Source: CAVTAV01 sp963732795
Lineage (GTDB): Bacteria > Pseudomonadota > Alphaproteobacteria > CAVTAV01
NCBI GenBank assembly: GCA_963732795.1
Contig: CAVTAV010000002.1
Coordinates: 682,001-746,000 of the forward strand
Length of the DNA stretch: 64,000 nt
Direction: 5' to 3'
The number at the start of each line of letters is the position of its first letter. Within the stretch, counting starts at the first letter, position 1. Positions 9,376 to 18,806 of this stretch are shown piece by piece. The notes below the pieces were generated by a model. It saw only the letters and a program-made list of their open reading frames with translations, searched no databases and was not told the origin of the DNA. The position numbers were made by a program, and so were the translations under genes.

Positions 9376-9717
9376 ATGCAATTCTTAACGATTTACAAGC
9401 CGGATGAAGCCGTCACCGGAGCCCCGCCTGCCCCCGAGCACATGAACGAGATGCGCGCTTTCGTCGAGGAGACGATGAAATCCGGCATTTTGCAGGCCAC
9501 CGGTTCGTTTATGTCGGACGGCAAAGGATCCATGCGCCTCTCCAAGGGCGAGTTTACAGTCGGCGACCCCGCCGCCTCTCAAGGCCAAATGGCCGGCTTC
9601 GCCCTTCTCAGCACCAAGGACGAGGCAGAGCTTCAGACGATCGTGAGGCGCTTTTTGAGCTTGGCCGGCGACGGCACCTGCGAAATCCTTCGGCTTTTCG
9701 AAATGCCGCAGAACTGA
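9376..9717 (+). CDS. YCII-related domain protein
   Basis: A 113-residue protein with the ferredoxin-like YCII/DGPF fold, starting MQFLTIYKPDEAVTGAPPAPEHM and containing GSMRLSKGEFTVGDP, a signature of the group often annotated as YciI or PhnB-associated. Its biochemical role is unknown; relatives are encoded beside extracytoplasmic sigma factors or glyoxalase-like proteins. A good ribosome binding site (AGGAGG) lies just upstream. It is the first gene of the set opposite marR, with 11 bases to the next gene. Confidence 0.78.
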   Translation: MQFLTIYKPDEAVTGAPPAPEHMNEMRAFVEETMKSGILQATGSFMSDGKGSMRLSKGEFTVGDPAASQGQMAGFALLSTKDEAELQTIVRRFLSLAGDGTCEILRLFEMPQN

Positions 9718-9728
9718 GCGTTCGCGTC

Positions 9729-10925
9729 ATGGCAAGCAGTGACGGTCTATCAAAGATGCGCCTCCGCCGCCTCGACGATATCCTGCGCGCCCATGTCGAG
9801 AGCGGCGCCCTTCCCGGCCTCGTTGCGCTGGTGGGCCGACGCGGCGAGCCCCATGTTGTGACGGCCGGCAGGATCGCGTTCGGCGGCAAACCGATGCGCC
9901 GTAACAGCCTGTTTCGCATCGCCTCCATGACCAAGCCGGTGACGGCAGCCGGCGCGATGGTCCTGGTCGAACAATGCAAAGTCCGCCTCGACGATCCGGT
10001 CGATCCTTGGCTACCCGAGCTTGCGAACCGTAAGGTTCTGAAGAGCATCGAGAGTCCACTGGACGAAACCGTGCCTGCCCGCCGCCCACTGACCCTGCGT
10101 GATCTCTTGACGTTCACCATGGGCCTCGGCGCCTTCATGGCGCCGCCCGGCACGTATCCGATCCAGAAGGCGATGAACGAGCTCGATGTCGAACCCGGTC
10201 CCGAATTCTCGCGCCATAAGCCGGACGAGTTCATGAAACGCCTCGGCTCCCTCCCCCTCGCCTACCAGCCGGGCGAGACCTGGCTCTATCACACCGGCTT
10301 CGACGTGCTCGGCGTGATGATCGCCCGGGTGACCGGCAAGAGCCTCGGAGCGTTCCTGAAGGAGGCGCTGTTCGATCCGTTGGGCATGAAGGACACCGCG
10401 TTCCATGTGCCAAAATCCAAGATCGCCCGCCTTGTGACCGCTTACAGCGCCGATCCCAAGACCGGCAAGTTCGCCGTCTTCGACGAGGCAAAAGGCGGAC
10501 GGTTTTCGTCCGCGCCGGAATTCGAGGCGGGTGGCGCCGGCTTGATCTCTACCGTCGACGATTACGCGGCCTTTCTCCGCATGATGCTGAACAAAGGTAA
10601 GGCGGGCCGCACGCGCATCCTATCGCGCCCCTCGATAGAGCTCATGACCAGCGACCAACTCACGTCCGAGCAAAAGGCCGGTGCCGATATGTTCTTCCAT
10701 GGCATCGCAAGCTGGGGCTTTGGTATGTCGGTCGTGACCCGCCGCAACAACCTGTTTGCGCCGGGCCGCTTCGGCTGGGACGGAGGCTACGGGACAACGG
10801 GCCATGCCGATCCGGCGGAAGGCCTTATCGGCGTACTCCTGACCCAGCGGATGATGGGCTCGCTGATGCCGCCGCTCCACTTCACGGATTTCTGGACCTC
10901 CGCCTATCAAGCGATCGACGACTGA
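9729..10925 (+). CDS. Serine hydrolase, class C beta-lactamase/esterase family
   Basis: A 398-residue protein of the beta-lactamase superfamily. The S-x-x-K nucleophile motif is SMTK at residues 66-69 (FRIASMTKPVTAAG). The Tyr motif is in WLYHTGFDVLG near residue 180, and the C-terminal HGIASWGFGMSV region completes the fold. There is no signal peptide, so it is more likely a cytosolic esterase or D-aminopeptidase-like enzyme than a beta-lactamase. Position in the marR-controlled set suggests detoxification of an ester or lactone, but this is inference. Confidence 0.82.
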   Translation: MASSDGLSKMRLRRLDDILRAHVESGALPGLVALVGRRGEPHVVTAGRIAFGGKPMRRNSLFRIASMTKPVTAAGAMVLVEQCKVRLDDPVDPWLPELANRKVLKSIESPLDETVPARRPLTLRDLLTFTMGLGAFMAPPGTYPIQKAMNELDVEPGPEFSRHKPDEFMKRLGSLPLAYQPGETWLYHTGFDVLGVMIARVTGKSLGAFLKEALFDPLGMKDTAFHVPKSKIARLVTAYSADPKTGKFAVFDEAKGGRFSSAPEFEAGGAGLISTVDDYAAFLRMMLNKGKAGRTRILSRPSIELMTSDQLTSEQKAGADMFFHGIASWGFGMSVVTRRNNLFAPGRFGWDGGYGTTGHADPAEGLIGVLLTQRMMGSLMPPLHFTDFWTSAYQAIDD

Positions 10926-10949
10926 CGGCCGCCTTGCAAGGAGCTTGCC

Positions 10950-11432
10950 TTGAACACCATCACTCCCTGCCTCTGGTTCGACACCCAAGCCGAAGACGCC
11001 GCGAGGTTTTACTGTGCGATCTTCCCGAACTCCCGGATCGTTTCGGTCAGCCGTTACAGTCATGAAGGCCATGAGATTCACGGGAGGGACGAAGGCTCAG
11101 TCATGGCGGTCGAGTTCGAGCTCGACGGCCGGGGCTTCTCCGCGCTGAACGGCGGCCCGCAATTCACCTTTGATGAGGCCGTGTCGTTTCAAATCCCTTG
11201 CGAGACCCAGGCGGACATCGACTACTACTGGTCCAAGCTCACCGACGGCGGACACGAAGGGCCGTGCGGCTGGTTGAAGGACAAGTTCGGGCTGTCTTGG
11301 CAGGTCGTCCCTGCCACCCTTTTCGAAATGCTCCTGGACACTGACCGCGCGAAGGTCGAGCGCGTCACCAAGGCCTTCATGCAAATGCGGAAATTCGACA
11401 TCGCGAAACTGGAACAGGAGTTCCGCGGATGA
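10950..11432 (+). CDS. PhnB/glyoxalase-like VOC superfamily protein
   Basis: A 160-residue protein starting MNTITPCLWFDTQAEDAARFYCAIFPNS on the family pattern, with FSALNGGPQFTFDEAVSFQI and GWLKDKFGLSWQVVP near the C-terminal half. This group (once called 3-demethylubiquinone-9 3-methyltransferase) has a paired beta-alpha-beta-beta-beta fold; most members have no assigned reaction. It follows the serine hydrolase by 24 bases, and its stop overlaps the first ATG of the next gene by four bases, so it belongs to the same transcript. Confidence 0.82.
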   Translation: MNTITPCLWFDTQAEDAARFYCAIFPNSRIVSVSRYSHEGHEIHGRDEGSVMAVEFELDGRGFSALNGGPQFTFDEAVSFQIPCETQADIDYYWSKLTDGGHEGPCGWLKDKFGLSWQVVPATLFEMLLDTDRAKVERVTKAFMQMRKFDIAKLEQEFRG

Positions 11433-12127
11433 AAACGGTAGCCATGAAACACATTCTTCGACCCGCGGCGATTCTCACCCTTGCCGCTTGCTCGCCTCAG
11501 GCCGACAAGACGTCGGAAACGGCAGCCCCCGCGCCGGTGAATACCGATCTCCCGGTGGGGGCCTATAAGATCGACCCCGCCCATGCGAGCCTGATCTTCA
11601 AGGTGAATCATCTCGGCTTCTCGAATTTCACCGCGCGCTTCAAGCGTTTCGAGGCGGACCTGCAATTCGACCCCAAGATGCCGGGCAACTCCTCCGTGGT
11701 GGCGACCATCGACCCGACCTCGCTCGAGACGGACTATCCGGATCCCAAGACGCTCGACTTCAACGCCCAGATCTATGGCGAGGAGTTCCTCGACGCGGCC
11801 AAATATCCCGAGATGACGTTCCATTCGACGGAAATCCGTCTCACGGGGGCGAACACGGCAAAGATCACCGGCGATTTCACGATGCACGGCGTCACCAAAC
11901 CTCTGACGCTCGACGCGACGTTCAACGGCGGCTGGAAGGGAATCGAGCAGGACCCGCACGCCCGGATCGGCTTTTCCGCGCAGGGCAGCCTGAACCGGTC
12001 GGATTACGGGATTTCCTATGGCCTTCCCCCGGCCGGCACGACGTTCGGCGTCGGCGACAAGGTCTCGATCATCATCGAGGCCGAGTTTACCGGTCCACCC
12101 CTGCAGCCGGCCCCGGCCGCCGATTAG
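11429..12127 (+). CDS. YceI family periplasmic lipid-binding protein
   Basis: YceI proteins form a lipocalin-like barrel that binds polyisoprenoids. Here the N-terminus is a signal sequence ending in a lipobox-like LTLAAC (Cys near residue 21), followed by a Pro/Ala-rich linker. The barrel starts at YKIDPAHASLIFKVNHLGFSN, with the conserved GDFTMHGVTKPLTLD and the end GDKVSIIIEAE. The ATG at 11429 overlaps the PhnB-like stop (ATGA); the ATG at 11444 gives a cleaner signal peptide and is equally likely. It is the last gene of the set. Confidence 0.85.
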   Translation: MKTVAMKHILRPAAILTLAACSPQADKTSETAAPAPVNTDLPVGAYKIDPAHASLIFKVNHLGFSNFTARFKRFEADLQFDPKMPGNSSVVATIDPTSLETDYPDPKTLDFNAQIYGEEFLDAAKYPEMTFHSTEIRLTGANTAKITGDFTMHGVTKPLTLDATFNGGWKGIEQDPHARIGFSAQGSLNRSDYGISYGLPPAGTTFGVGDKVSIIIEAEFTGPPLQPAPAAD

Positions 12128-12161
12128 TGGGCGCGGTGCTACCGTCGTACGCGACGGAAGC

Positions 12162-14483
12162 CTAGTCCACGGGCCTCGACGACTGACCGACCGCGTTGGT
12201 CTTCTTCACTGTGACGGAGGAGATATCGCAATTGCACTTTCCGGGGATCGCCGGGCCGTTGTCGTCGTCGAACAGCGGGGCGATGCCGGCGCGGCCGATA
12301 TAGGCGTTGCCGCGGCCCCGGACCGGGGTATCCCGCTCGACCATGGCTTCGCTTTTGCCGTCGACCAGAATTTCCACGGTCGCCCCCGGCCGCTTCGGCC
12401 CCGGCTTGAACACGACGTCGATTTGGTGCTGGCCAGGGGATAGCACGTCCTTCGCCCGCAGTTTGAGCACGAAGCGCTCGTCTCCGGGATTAAAGATATA
12501 GACCGGCCGCCCCTGGTCCAGCACCAACGCCTGCCCGCCGAAATGATCGCCTTGCACGAGGATCGGCCCGTCGGCCCCCGCGCCCTGCACGCCGACGCTC
12601 GCGCTGATGGTCCAGCCCGGCCCCGTGGCGGGGAAGGCATAGCCGCTATAGCGCGTGTCGCCGGGGAAATAGGTATAGCTGTCCCGGTCGTCGAGGTCGC
12701 TCGGCCGGAACTTCTGAGACATCCGCGGAATCAGATCGATGTTCAGCGGATAGACGTGATACTTCTTGGCCGCCTTGTCGAAATCCGCCTCGAGCTCGGC
12801 GAGCTTCTTCGGATACTCCTTCGAGATATCCTTGGACTGCGACCAGTCCTTGTTCAGATTATAGAGCGCCCATTTGAACTTATAGGGGTCGGCCGGCGTC
12901 GTGTTGTCCCAGGGGGCGCGGCCGGGAATGGTCGAGGCCATCCAGCCATCCTTGTAGTAGGAGCGGTTGCCGAGCATTTCGAAATACTGCTCGTGATGCC
13001 GCTCCGGCGCCTTGGGGTTGTCGAAGGTATAGACGAAGCTGGTGCCGTCGATCGGCTGTTGGGTGACGCCGTCCACCGTCTTCGGCGGCGTGATATGGGC
13101 CGCCTCGTAAACCGTCGGCGCGATGTCGATGACATGGGTGAACTGGCTGCGCACCTGCCCGACATCCTTGATCCGGGCGGGCCAGCTTACCACCATGCCG
13201 TCGCGCAAGCCGCCGAGATGGGAGGCAACGCGCTTGCCCCATTGGAACGGCGCGTTGGTCGCCCAGGCCCAGGCGGCCGGATAATTGCCGAACGCGTTCG
13301 GCCCGCCGTGCTTGTCGATGTCGCGGGCGAGCTCGGCGTCCGAAGCCTCGATGCCGGCGATGACCCTAAGCTCCTGGTTCGAGCCGCGATAATCCTCCTC
13401 GCTCGCGCCGTTGTCGCCCTGGATGTAGATCACCATGGTGTTGTCGAGCTGGCCGGATTTGCGCAGGGTATCCAGCACCCGGCCGACCTGATGGTCGACA
13501 TAGGCTAGCTGGGCGGCGGCAACCTCCATCATCCGCGCATAGACGCGCTTCATCTCCGGCGACAGGCTGTCCCAGGCCGGCAGGCTCTTGGGCCGTCCGG
13601 TGAGGACCGCGTCCTCGGGAATGACGCCGAGCTTTTTCATCCGCTCATAGCTCTCCTCGCGGACCTTGTCCCAGCCCTGGTCGAACTTGCCCTTCATCTT
13701 CTCGACCCACGCCTTGGGCGCCATATGCGGCGCATGGGTCGAGCCGGACGCGAAATAGGCGAAGAACGGATGGTCGGGATGCAGATTGTGCTGAATCTGC
13801 AGCCAATGGATCATGTGGTCGGCGAGATCGCGGTCCAGGATATAGCCCGGCTGCTTGGGCGGCCGGACGGGATTGCGGTTCTCGATGAGATCGGGGTTGT
13901 ACTGGTCGGCGAAGGGCGCGTTGAAACCGTAGAAGTAATCGAAGCCCCAGGCGTTCGGCCAGTGGTCAAACGGTCCGACCGGCGTGTTCTCCCAGACCGG
14001 CGTGTTGTGGTTCTTGCCGAAGAACGACGTGTCGTAGCCGTTCATCTTCAGAATCCGGCCGATCGTGGCCGCGGTCTTGGGGATGACCGAGGTATAGCCC
14101 TCCTCGTCCAGCGAGACGTCGGAGATCGACCCGCTGGCCACCGCATGGTGATTGCGCCCGGTCAGCAGCGCCGCGCGGGTCGGCGAGCACATCGCCGTGG
14201 TGTGGAACCTGTTGTAGCGGAGGCCGTTTGCAGCGAGGGCGTCGAAGACCGGCGTCGGCACCGGCCCGCCGAAGGTACTGGAAGCGCCGAAGCCGACGTC
14301 GTCGGTCATGACCAGAAGGACGTTCGGCGCACCCTTGGGGGCTTTCGGCAGGGTGGTGTAATACTTCCATTGCTTGCCGTCTTGAGCAGCGGCAGGACCG
14401 GCGGCATAGGCCAGCGACACGGCGGCAAGCGCCAGAGCGGCGGCCATGGTACGCAGCGCGACGGCCATCGAAACGGATTTCAT
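12162..14483 (-). CDS. Arylsulfatase
   Basis: A 773-residue sulfatase with a signal peptide (about residues 1-34, ending GPAAAQ). The metal-binding VLLVMTDDVGFG is near residue 55. The formylglycine motif is CSPTRAALLTGRN; its Cys must be oxidised by a maturase that is not in the window. GDNGASEE and WPARI are further family signatures. The C-terminal 120 residues form a beta-rich tail (SASVGVQGAGADGPILVQGD). It probably hydrolyses sulfate esters in the periplasm. The family start MKSVSMAV at 14483 is preferred over a frame open much further upstream. No sulfate transporter is adjacent. Confidence 0.88.
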   Translation of the reverse strand: MKSVSMAVALRTMAAALALAAVSLAYAAGPAAAQDGKQWKYYTTLPKAPKGAPNVLLVMTDDVGFGASSTFGGPVPTPVFDALAANGLRYNRFHTTAMCSPTRAALLTGRNHHAVASGSISDVSLDEEGYTSVIPKTAATIGRILKMNGYDTSFFGKNHNTPVWENTPVGPFDHWPNAWGFDYFYGFNAPFADQYNPDLIENRNPVRPPKQPGYILDRDLADHMIHWLQIQHNLHPDHPFFAYFASGSTHAPHMAPKAWVEKMKGKFDQGWDKVREESYERMKKLGVIPEDAVLTGRPKSLPAWDSLSPEMKRVYARMMEVAAAQLAYVDHQVGRVLDTLRKSGQLDNTMVIYIQGDNGASEEDYRGSNQELRVIAGIEASDAELARDIDKHGGPNAFGNYPAAWAWATNAPFQWGKRVASHLGGLRDGMVVSWPARIKDVGQVRSQFTHVIDIAPTVYEAAHITPPKTVDGVTQQPIDGTSFVYTFDNPKAPERHHEQYFEMLGNRSYYKDGWMASTIPGRAPWDNTTPADPYKFKWALYNLNKDWSQSKDISKEYPKKLAELEADFDKAAKKYHVYPLNIDLIPRMSQKFRPSDLDDRDSYTYFPGDTRYSGYAFPATGPGWTISASVGVQGAGADGPILVQGDHFGGQALVLDQGRPVYIFNPGDERFVLKLRAKDVLSPGQHQIDVVFKPGPKRPGATVEILVDGKSEAMVERDTPVRGRGNAYIGRAGIAPLFDDDNGPAIPGKCNCDISSVTVKKTNAVGQSSRPVD

Positions 14484-14762
14484 GTTGTGATTACCCCCAG
14501 CGCCCGCTGGCCGACGCCCGGCCGCGCGCAACGATTTCCGGATTCTCGCCCTGCAGAATTGCTCCGAAAAACACAATGAAACCCGCGGCGTGGGCAAGCA
14601 ATGTATCGGAGCCTTTCGGCTGGCCACAAGGAGTTGCTTGTGAGTCCCCAAACAAGCGCTGTTTGTCGTCCCGCAACGGTCTCGATAATTACGTTGGACG
14701 TCAGCCCGGTTTGTGGGAACGTGCCGCCTAGCGACCCATTGAGCACCTGCTCCCGGTAATCC
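14484..14762. other. Divergent intergenic region, no gene seen
   Basis: The 279-base gap between the arylsulfatase and the phosphotransferase, which point away from each other. It must hold both promoters. I see no clear operator palindrome, tRNA or convincing short gene. Confidence 0.5.
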
Positions 14763-15803
14763 ATGACAGAGACCTATTTCGACGCCATCCCGGAGGATCG
14801 GCGCGAGACCGCAAGATCGGCGATTTCGGCCGCGTTCGGGGCCAAAGCAGCGAGCCTGCAGCCGATCACCCACGGCGCCTCGGGAGCGTTGATTTATCGG
14901 ATCGAGGTTGACGGCCGGCCGTATCTGTTGCGGCTCGAAAACATGCAACGGCCCGGCAACGACATCGCGCGCGGCTATGCCTGCATGGGGACCGCCGCCG
15001 AGGCCGGTATCGCGCCGCCGCTGCACCATGCCGATGCCGAAGCCGGCGTCGCCATCATGGATTTCCTGGCGGGCCAATCGATCTTCGTCTATCCGACCGG
15101 CCTGGAGGGATTGGCCCACGATCTCGGCGCCCTGGTCGCGCGGCTACAAGCGACGCCGGTCATTCCGGCCGTGGAGACCGACTATCCCTCGATCCTCACC
15201 GGATTGCTGGACGGTCTGATCAGCTCCGGCCGTTTCGCACCCGGCCTATTGGACCCGCATCGCGAGGGCTTCGCGCGGCTGGTCCAAACCTTTGGCTGGG
15301 ACCGAGACAGGACCGTGTCCAGCCATAACGATCTCAATCCCGGCAATATCATCTTCGACGGCAATCGCCTGTGGCTGGTCGATTGGGAGATTGCCTTCCG
15401 CAACGACCCGATGATCGACCTCGGCAATCTGTCGAACTATTTCGCGAAGACGCCCGAGCTCCGGGAGGCGATGCTCGCCGCCTGGCTCGGCCGCGAACCC
15501 GACCGCGAGACCCGCGCCCGCCTCGTCCTCGCCCGCCAGTTCGCCCGCCTCGCCTATGCCTGCCTGATGCTCACCTTTGCCGCAGGCCAGAGCGGTGCCG
15601 ACGACGACCTGACCGCTCCCGGCTTGGACGAATTCCATCGGATGATGATGCAGGGCGAGGCGAAGCTCGGCACGCCGGACGGCCTCTACCGCTACGGCAA
15701 GGTCTTCCTCAACGAATTCCTGACCAACCTCTCCGCCCCGGACTACAGGGACGCGCTGGACGTCGCCGCGGAGGGAAAACCCGTCAAGCCGCCGCCGGCA
15801 TGA
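14763..15803 (+). CDS. Aminoglycoside/choline-type phosphotransferase
   Basis: A 346-residue kinase-fold protein of the APH/ChoK family. The nucleotide-binding lobe includes ITHGASGALIYRIEVDGRPYLLRLE. The catalytic loop is SHNDLNPGNIIFDG near residue 185, and the Mg-binding motif is LVDWEIAFRNDP. Small-molecule substrates vary widely (choline, thiamine, amines, antibiotics), so none is proposed. Its last 20 bases overlap the end of the GST gene on the other strand. Confidence 0.8.
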   Translation: MTETYFDAIPEDRRETARSAISAAFGAKAASLQPITHGASGALIYRIEVDGRPYLLRLENMQRPGNDIARGYACMGTAAEAGIAPPLHHADAEAGVAIMDFLAGQSIFVYPTGLEGLAHDLGALVARLQATPVIPAVETDYPSILTGLLDGLISSGRFAPGLLDPHREGFARLVQTFGWDRDRTVSSHNDLNPGNIIFDGNRLWLVDWEIAFRNDPMIDLGNLSNYFAKTPELREAMLAAWLGREPDRETRARLVLARQFARLAYACLMLTFAAGQSGADDDLTAPGLDEFHRMMMQGEAKLGTPDGLYRYGKVFLNEFLTNLSAPDYRDALDVAAEGKPVKPPPA

Positions 15804-16587
15804 TCTCCTGGATGCGCGGTTCGGCCGGCGGATTGAGCCACATCTCCATCATCGGCTGCCAGGCGGGCCGCGCGGCGACGCGGCGGTACCAGTCGGCCAC
15901 GGCATCATCTTCGTCCAGCGGATATTTGGCGAGCTGAAGCACGCGATAGGACGGGGCCCAGGCCATATCCGCGAGCGAATAGTCCGGGCCGGCGAGCCAG
16001 CCGGTCTTGTCGATCCGGCCCCGCATCTCGGCGAGGATGGATTCGATCAGCGCAATCGCGGCGCGCTCGTCTTCCGGGCTGAAGGAAGAGCCCGGCAGGT
16101 CGTGTTTGGAATGGAAATCGATCAGGTCCTTATCGGTCTGAAGCTCATAGTAGCGCTTGACCTCGTCGGGCGTCTTGGCGGCGAGCCGGGCGTTGACCTT
16201 GATATAGGCATAGGTCTTGATCGCCGGGAGATGCTGGCTCGACGAGCGACGCACCCAATCTTCCATCACGGCGCGGTCTTCCGGATCGGCCGGCGAGAGG
16301 CCGGGTTCGGGAAACTGGTCCTCGAGGTAGAGCATGATGTCGCCGGACTCGATCACGACCTTCCCGTCGTGCACCAGGGTCGGCACCACCCCCTTGGGGT
16401 TTATGGCGAAATAGCCAGGGTCGATATTCTCCTTCTTGAGGAGATCGATATGATGGCTGGTCCAGGGCAGGCCCTTCTCGAACAGGACCAGCCGCACCCG
16501 GGCGGCGCAGTTGGACTGGCCGGCGTGATAGAGATGCAATCCTTTGAGGCCCTTGGCCTCTTCGCTTTTGGTCTCGATGATCGACAT
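15784..16587 (-). CDS. Glutathione S-transferase family protein
   Basis: A 267-residue GST. The thioredoxin-like N-domain has a catalytic-site region SNCAARVRLVLFEKG near residue 25 and the glutathione-binding NPKGVVPTLVHDGKVVIES with the cis-Pro. The helical C-domain ends with WLAGPDYSLADMAWAP. The pattern resembles the group that includes the LigF/LigE beta-etherases of lignin degraders as well as many uncharacterised GSTs, so the substrate is open. The gene starts 15 bases after the MetE-like gene, so the two are likely co-transcribed. Confidence 0.82.
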   Translation of the reverse strand: MSIIETKSEEAKGLKGLHLYHAGQSNCAARVRLVLFEKGLPWTSHHIDLLKKENIDPGYFAINPKGVVPTLVHDGKVVIESGDIMLYLEDQFPEPGLSPADPEDRAVMEDWVRRSSSQHLPAIKTYAYIKVNARLAAKTPDEVKRYYELQTDKDLIDFHSKHDLPGSSFSPEDERAAIALIESILAEMRGRIDKTGWLAGPDYSLADMAWAPSYRVLQLAKYPLDEDDAVADWYRRVAARPAWQPMMEMWLNPPAEPRIQEIMPAAA

Positions 16588-16602
16588 GGCTTCCCCTCTC
16601 GC

Positions 16603-17770
16603 TCACGACCAGAGAACGTCGGACGCAAGCCGCGCGCCTTCGACCAGGGCCTCGAACTTCGCCCACATGATCGAGGGATGGACCCGCTGGACGAAATCGA
16701 GCTGGGCGAAGCCGCAATCGGTGCCCGCGATCACGTTCTCTCGGCCGACGATCTTGGCGAACTGGATGATCCGGTCGGCGACGAGCTGGGGATGCTCGAC
16801 ACGTCACCGTGTGATGGGTAATGACGCCGGGAACCAGGATCTTGTCCTGCGGCAGCTTCACCTTCTCCCAGACGCGCCACTCATGCTCGTGTCGAACATT
16901 TCCAGATTCAATGAGATAGGCGCCGGCATTCACGTTGAGGACGAAGTCGATGATCTCTTCGAGCGGCGCGTCGGAGGTGTGCGCGACATGCCAGCTTCCG
17001 AAGCAGATGTGATAGCGCACATTCTCTGGCGGGATGCCTTCGAGCGCGTGGTTCAGCGCCTCGACCCGGAGCGCCGCCCATTTCCGGTAGTTCTCGGGGC
17101 TCTTGCTCACCAACGCGTCATACATATTGGCGAGCACCGGGTCGTCGACCTGGACCAGGAGGCCCGGCCTTATGGATTTCCTGGTATTCTTCACGAAGCG
17201 CATCGGCGATCGCGAAGACATAGTCCCGCTCGCTCGGATAATAGTCGTTGCGGCCGTCGAAGGCGGTGCTGGCGGGCGCGACGGCCGTGAAGAAGCCTTC
17301 CTTCGCGCCCGCTCGCTCCATCGCGGCCTTCAGATCGCCGAGGTCGCGGCGGATCGGGCCATGGATCGCCATATTTGATCGGGCCGACACAGGCGTGGAC
17401 CGGCGTGCCCGTAATCGCCATCGGGAATTCGGTCTTGAGATAGTCGGCGAACCGCTCGCGCTCATGGCCCAGCCAATCCACCGGCACCAGTTCGTCCGGC
17501 CGGAACTCGAAGCCGGAAATCCGGTTCATGATGTAATTGGCGAAATGGGCCCGGCTGAACTCGCCGTCGTTTACGATATCGATCCCGACATCGATCTGCT
17601 GCTTGACGACCTTATCGATGGCGGCCTGGAGCGTCTCGGCGTCGTGCTGGCGGTCGCGCCAGAGTTGATGCCGGATCGGACTTGCGGTCGATCGGCTTCG
17701 GCAGAAGTTCCGCCGGCCGCGCCAGGCTGCCGACATGGGTGGTCAGAATACGGTCTTCACTGCGTCTCAT
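16603..17770 (-). CDS. Cobalamin-independent methionine synthase-like protein (four frame breaks)
   Basis: A short MetE-C-type protein of about 385 residues once joined. Segments in order: MRRSEDRILTTHVGSLARPAE; LWRDRQHDAETLQAAIDKVV...DGEFSR; GPIRRDLGDLKAAMERAG; AGLLVQVDDPVLANMY and HICFGSWHVAHTSDAP; then GRENVIAGTDCGFAQ, which carries the zinc-ligand Cys. Single-domain relatives are often annotated as methyltransferases using methyl-THF or small thiols; few have known substrates. Breaks fall near 17685, 17380, 17170 and 16808, all consistent with one extra base. All conserved motifs survive, so I do not call it a pseudogene. It is followed by a GST on the same strand. Confidence 0.75.
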
Positions 17771-17843
17771 GCGTCGTCGATCCCCCCTTGGTGTGCCGAA
17801 CGATCATAGGGCCTCGACATCGGCGGACAACACGCAAGTCGCC

Positions 17844-18743
17844 TCAAGCGGCGGCCATGGCCTCGACCGCTGACATCTCCGGGCCGTAATCGTTGACGGT
17901 GGTGCGGCGCATGTCGCGGCGATAGGCATCGCTGAGCAACGGCGTGGCGGCGTGCATGGTGCAGCGGTTGTCCCAGATCGTCATGTCCCAGCGCCGCCAT
18001 TTGTGGCGGTAGACATATTTCTCCTGGGTCGCATGGGCATAGAGTTCCTCGACCAGCGCCAGGCCTTCCGCCTCGCCCATTCCCTTGATGCCGGTGCAAT
18101 GCCCGCCGACATAGAGTGCCTTGCGGCCATAAGGCATCACCCGCACCAGCGGATGCTCGACCGGCGGAAACGGCACCTGCCGGCGCTGCTCCTCGGTGAT
18201 CTCGCCCTTGAGCCCCGCGAGCTGCCGCCCTTTCCAGAAATCATGAATGCCGACAAGGCCTTCGATGCGGCTCTTCATGTCCTTGTCCAGGTCGTCATAG
18301 GCCGCGCGGGCATCGGCGAAGAGGGTGTCCCCGCCGGCGCTCGGGGGCGGCGTCTCATGGCCCAGAAGCAGCGACCATTTGGTCGGCATGGCATGGAACG
18401 AGCTGTCGGTGTGAAAGCGCTCCGCCCCCTTGGCGAGCTTCCGCTCCGGCGCGGCATAGGGAACGATTTTCCCTTGGTTATCAAGGTTCCCCGAAAAGAA
18501 CAGCTCCGCCGCGATCCGAGGCTTAGGCGCCCCCGCCGGCCGGCTCGGAATCTCCAGCGGCCCGAACGCCCGGCTGAACCGGATGTGCTGCGCGTCGGTG
18601 ATCTCGGCATCGCGGACCACGAGGATGCCGTACCGCGCCATGGCCTGCTCGACCGTATCGACGAGTTCCTGCGTCGGCTCTTTCGTCAGATCGGCCCCGA
18701 CAAGCTCGGCGGCAAAGACGGGATGCAGAGGGTTCACTTTCAT
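17844..18743 (-). CDS. TauD/TfdA family Fe(II)/2-oxoglutarate dioxygenase
   Basis: A 299-residue non-heme iron oxygenase. The iron triad is visible as H-x-D in FHTDSSFH near residue 110 and the distal His in NRCTMHAATP near residue 265. The 2-oxoglutarate-binding Arg lies in YRRDMRRTTV. TauD and TfdA cleave taurine and 2,4-D respectively; this sequence does not tell the substrate. The frame is intact. It is transcribed toward the MetE-like gene with a 73-base gap, so one operon with MetE-like and GST is possible. Confidence 0.87.
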   Translation of the reverse strand: MKVNPLHPVFAAELVGADLTKEPTQELVDTVEQAMARYGILVVRDAEITDAQHIRFSRAFGPLEIPSRPAGAPKPRIAAELFFSGNLDNQGKIVPYAAPERKLAKGAERFHTDSSFHAMPTKWSLLLGHETPPPSAGGDTLFADARAAYDDLDKDMKSRIEGLVGIHDFWKGRQLAGLKGEITEEQRRQVPFPPVEHPLVRVMPYGRKALYVGGHCTGIKGMGEAEGLALVEELYAHATQEKYVYRHKWRRWDMTIWDNRCTMHAATPLLSDAYRRDMRRTTVNDYGPEMSAVEAMAAA

Positions 18744-18806
18744 GACGGCATCTAATCAGGTCTCGCCGCTTTCGGCCAGAACTGGGACGAAACGCCGCAA
18801 TAGATG

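Noticed and set aside
14484..15119. Upstream extension of the arylsulfatase frame
   Set aside because: It runs antisense through the phosphotransferase; the signal peptide begins at 14483.
16603..17770. MetE-like gene as a decayed pseudogene
   Set aside because: Four breaks, but every motif is conserved and all are one-base insertions like those in essential genes; sequencing error is the simpler reading.
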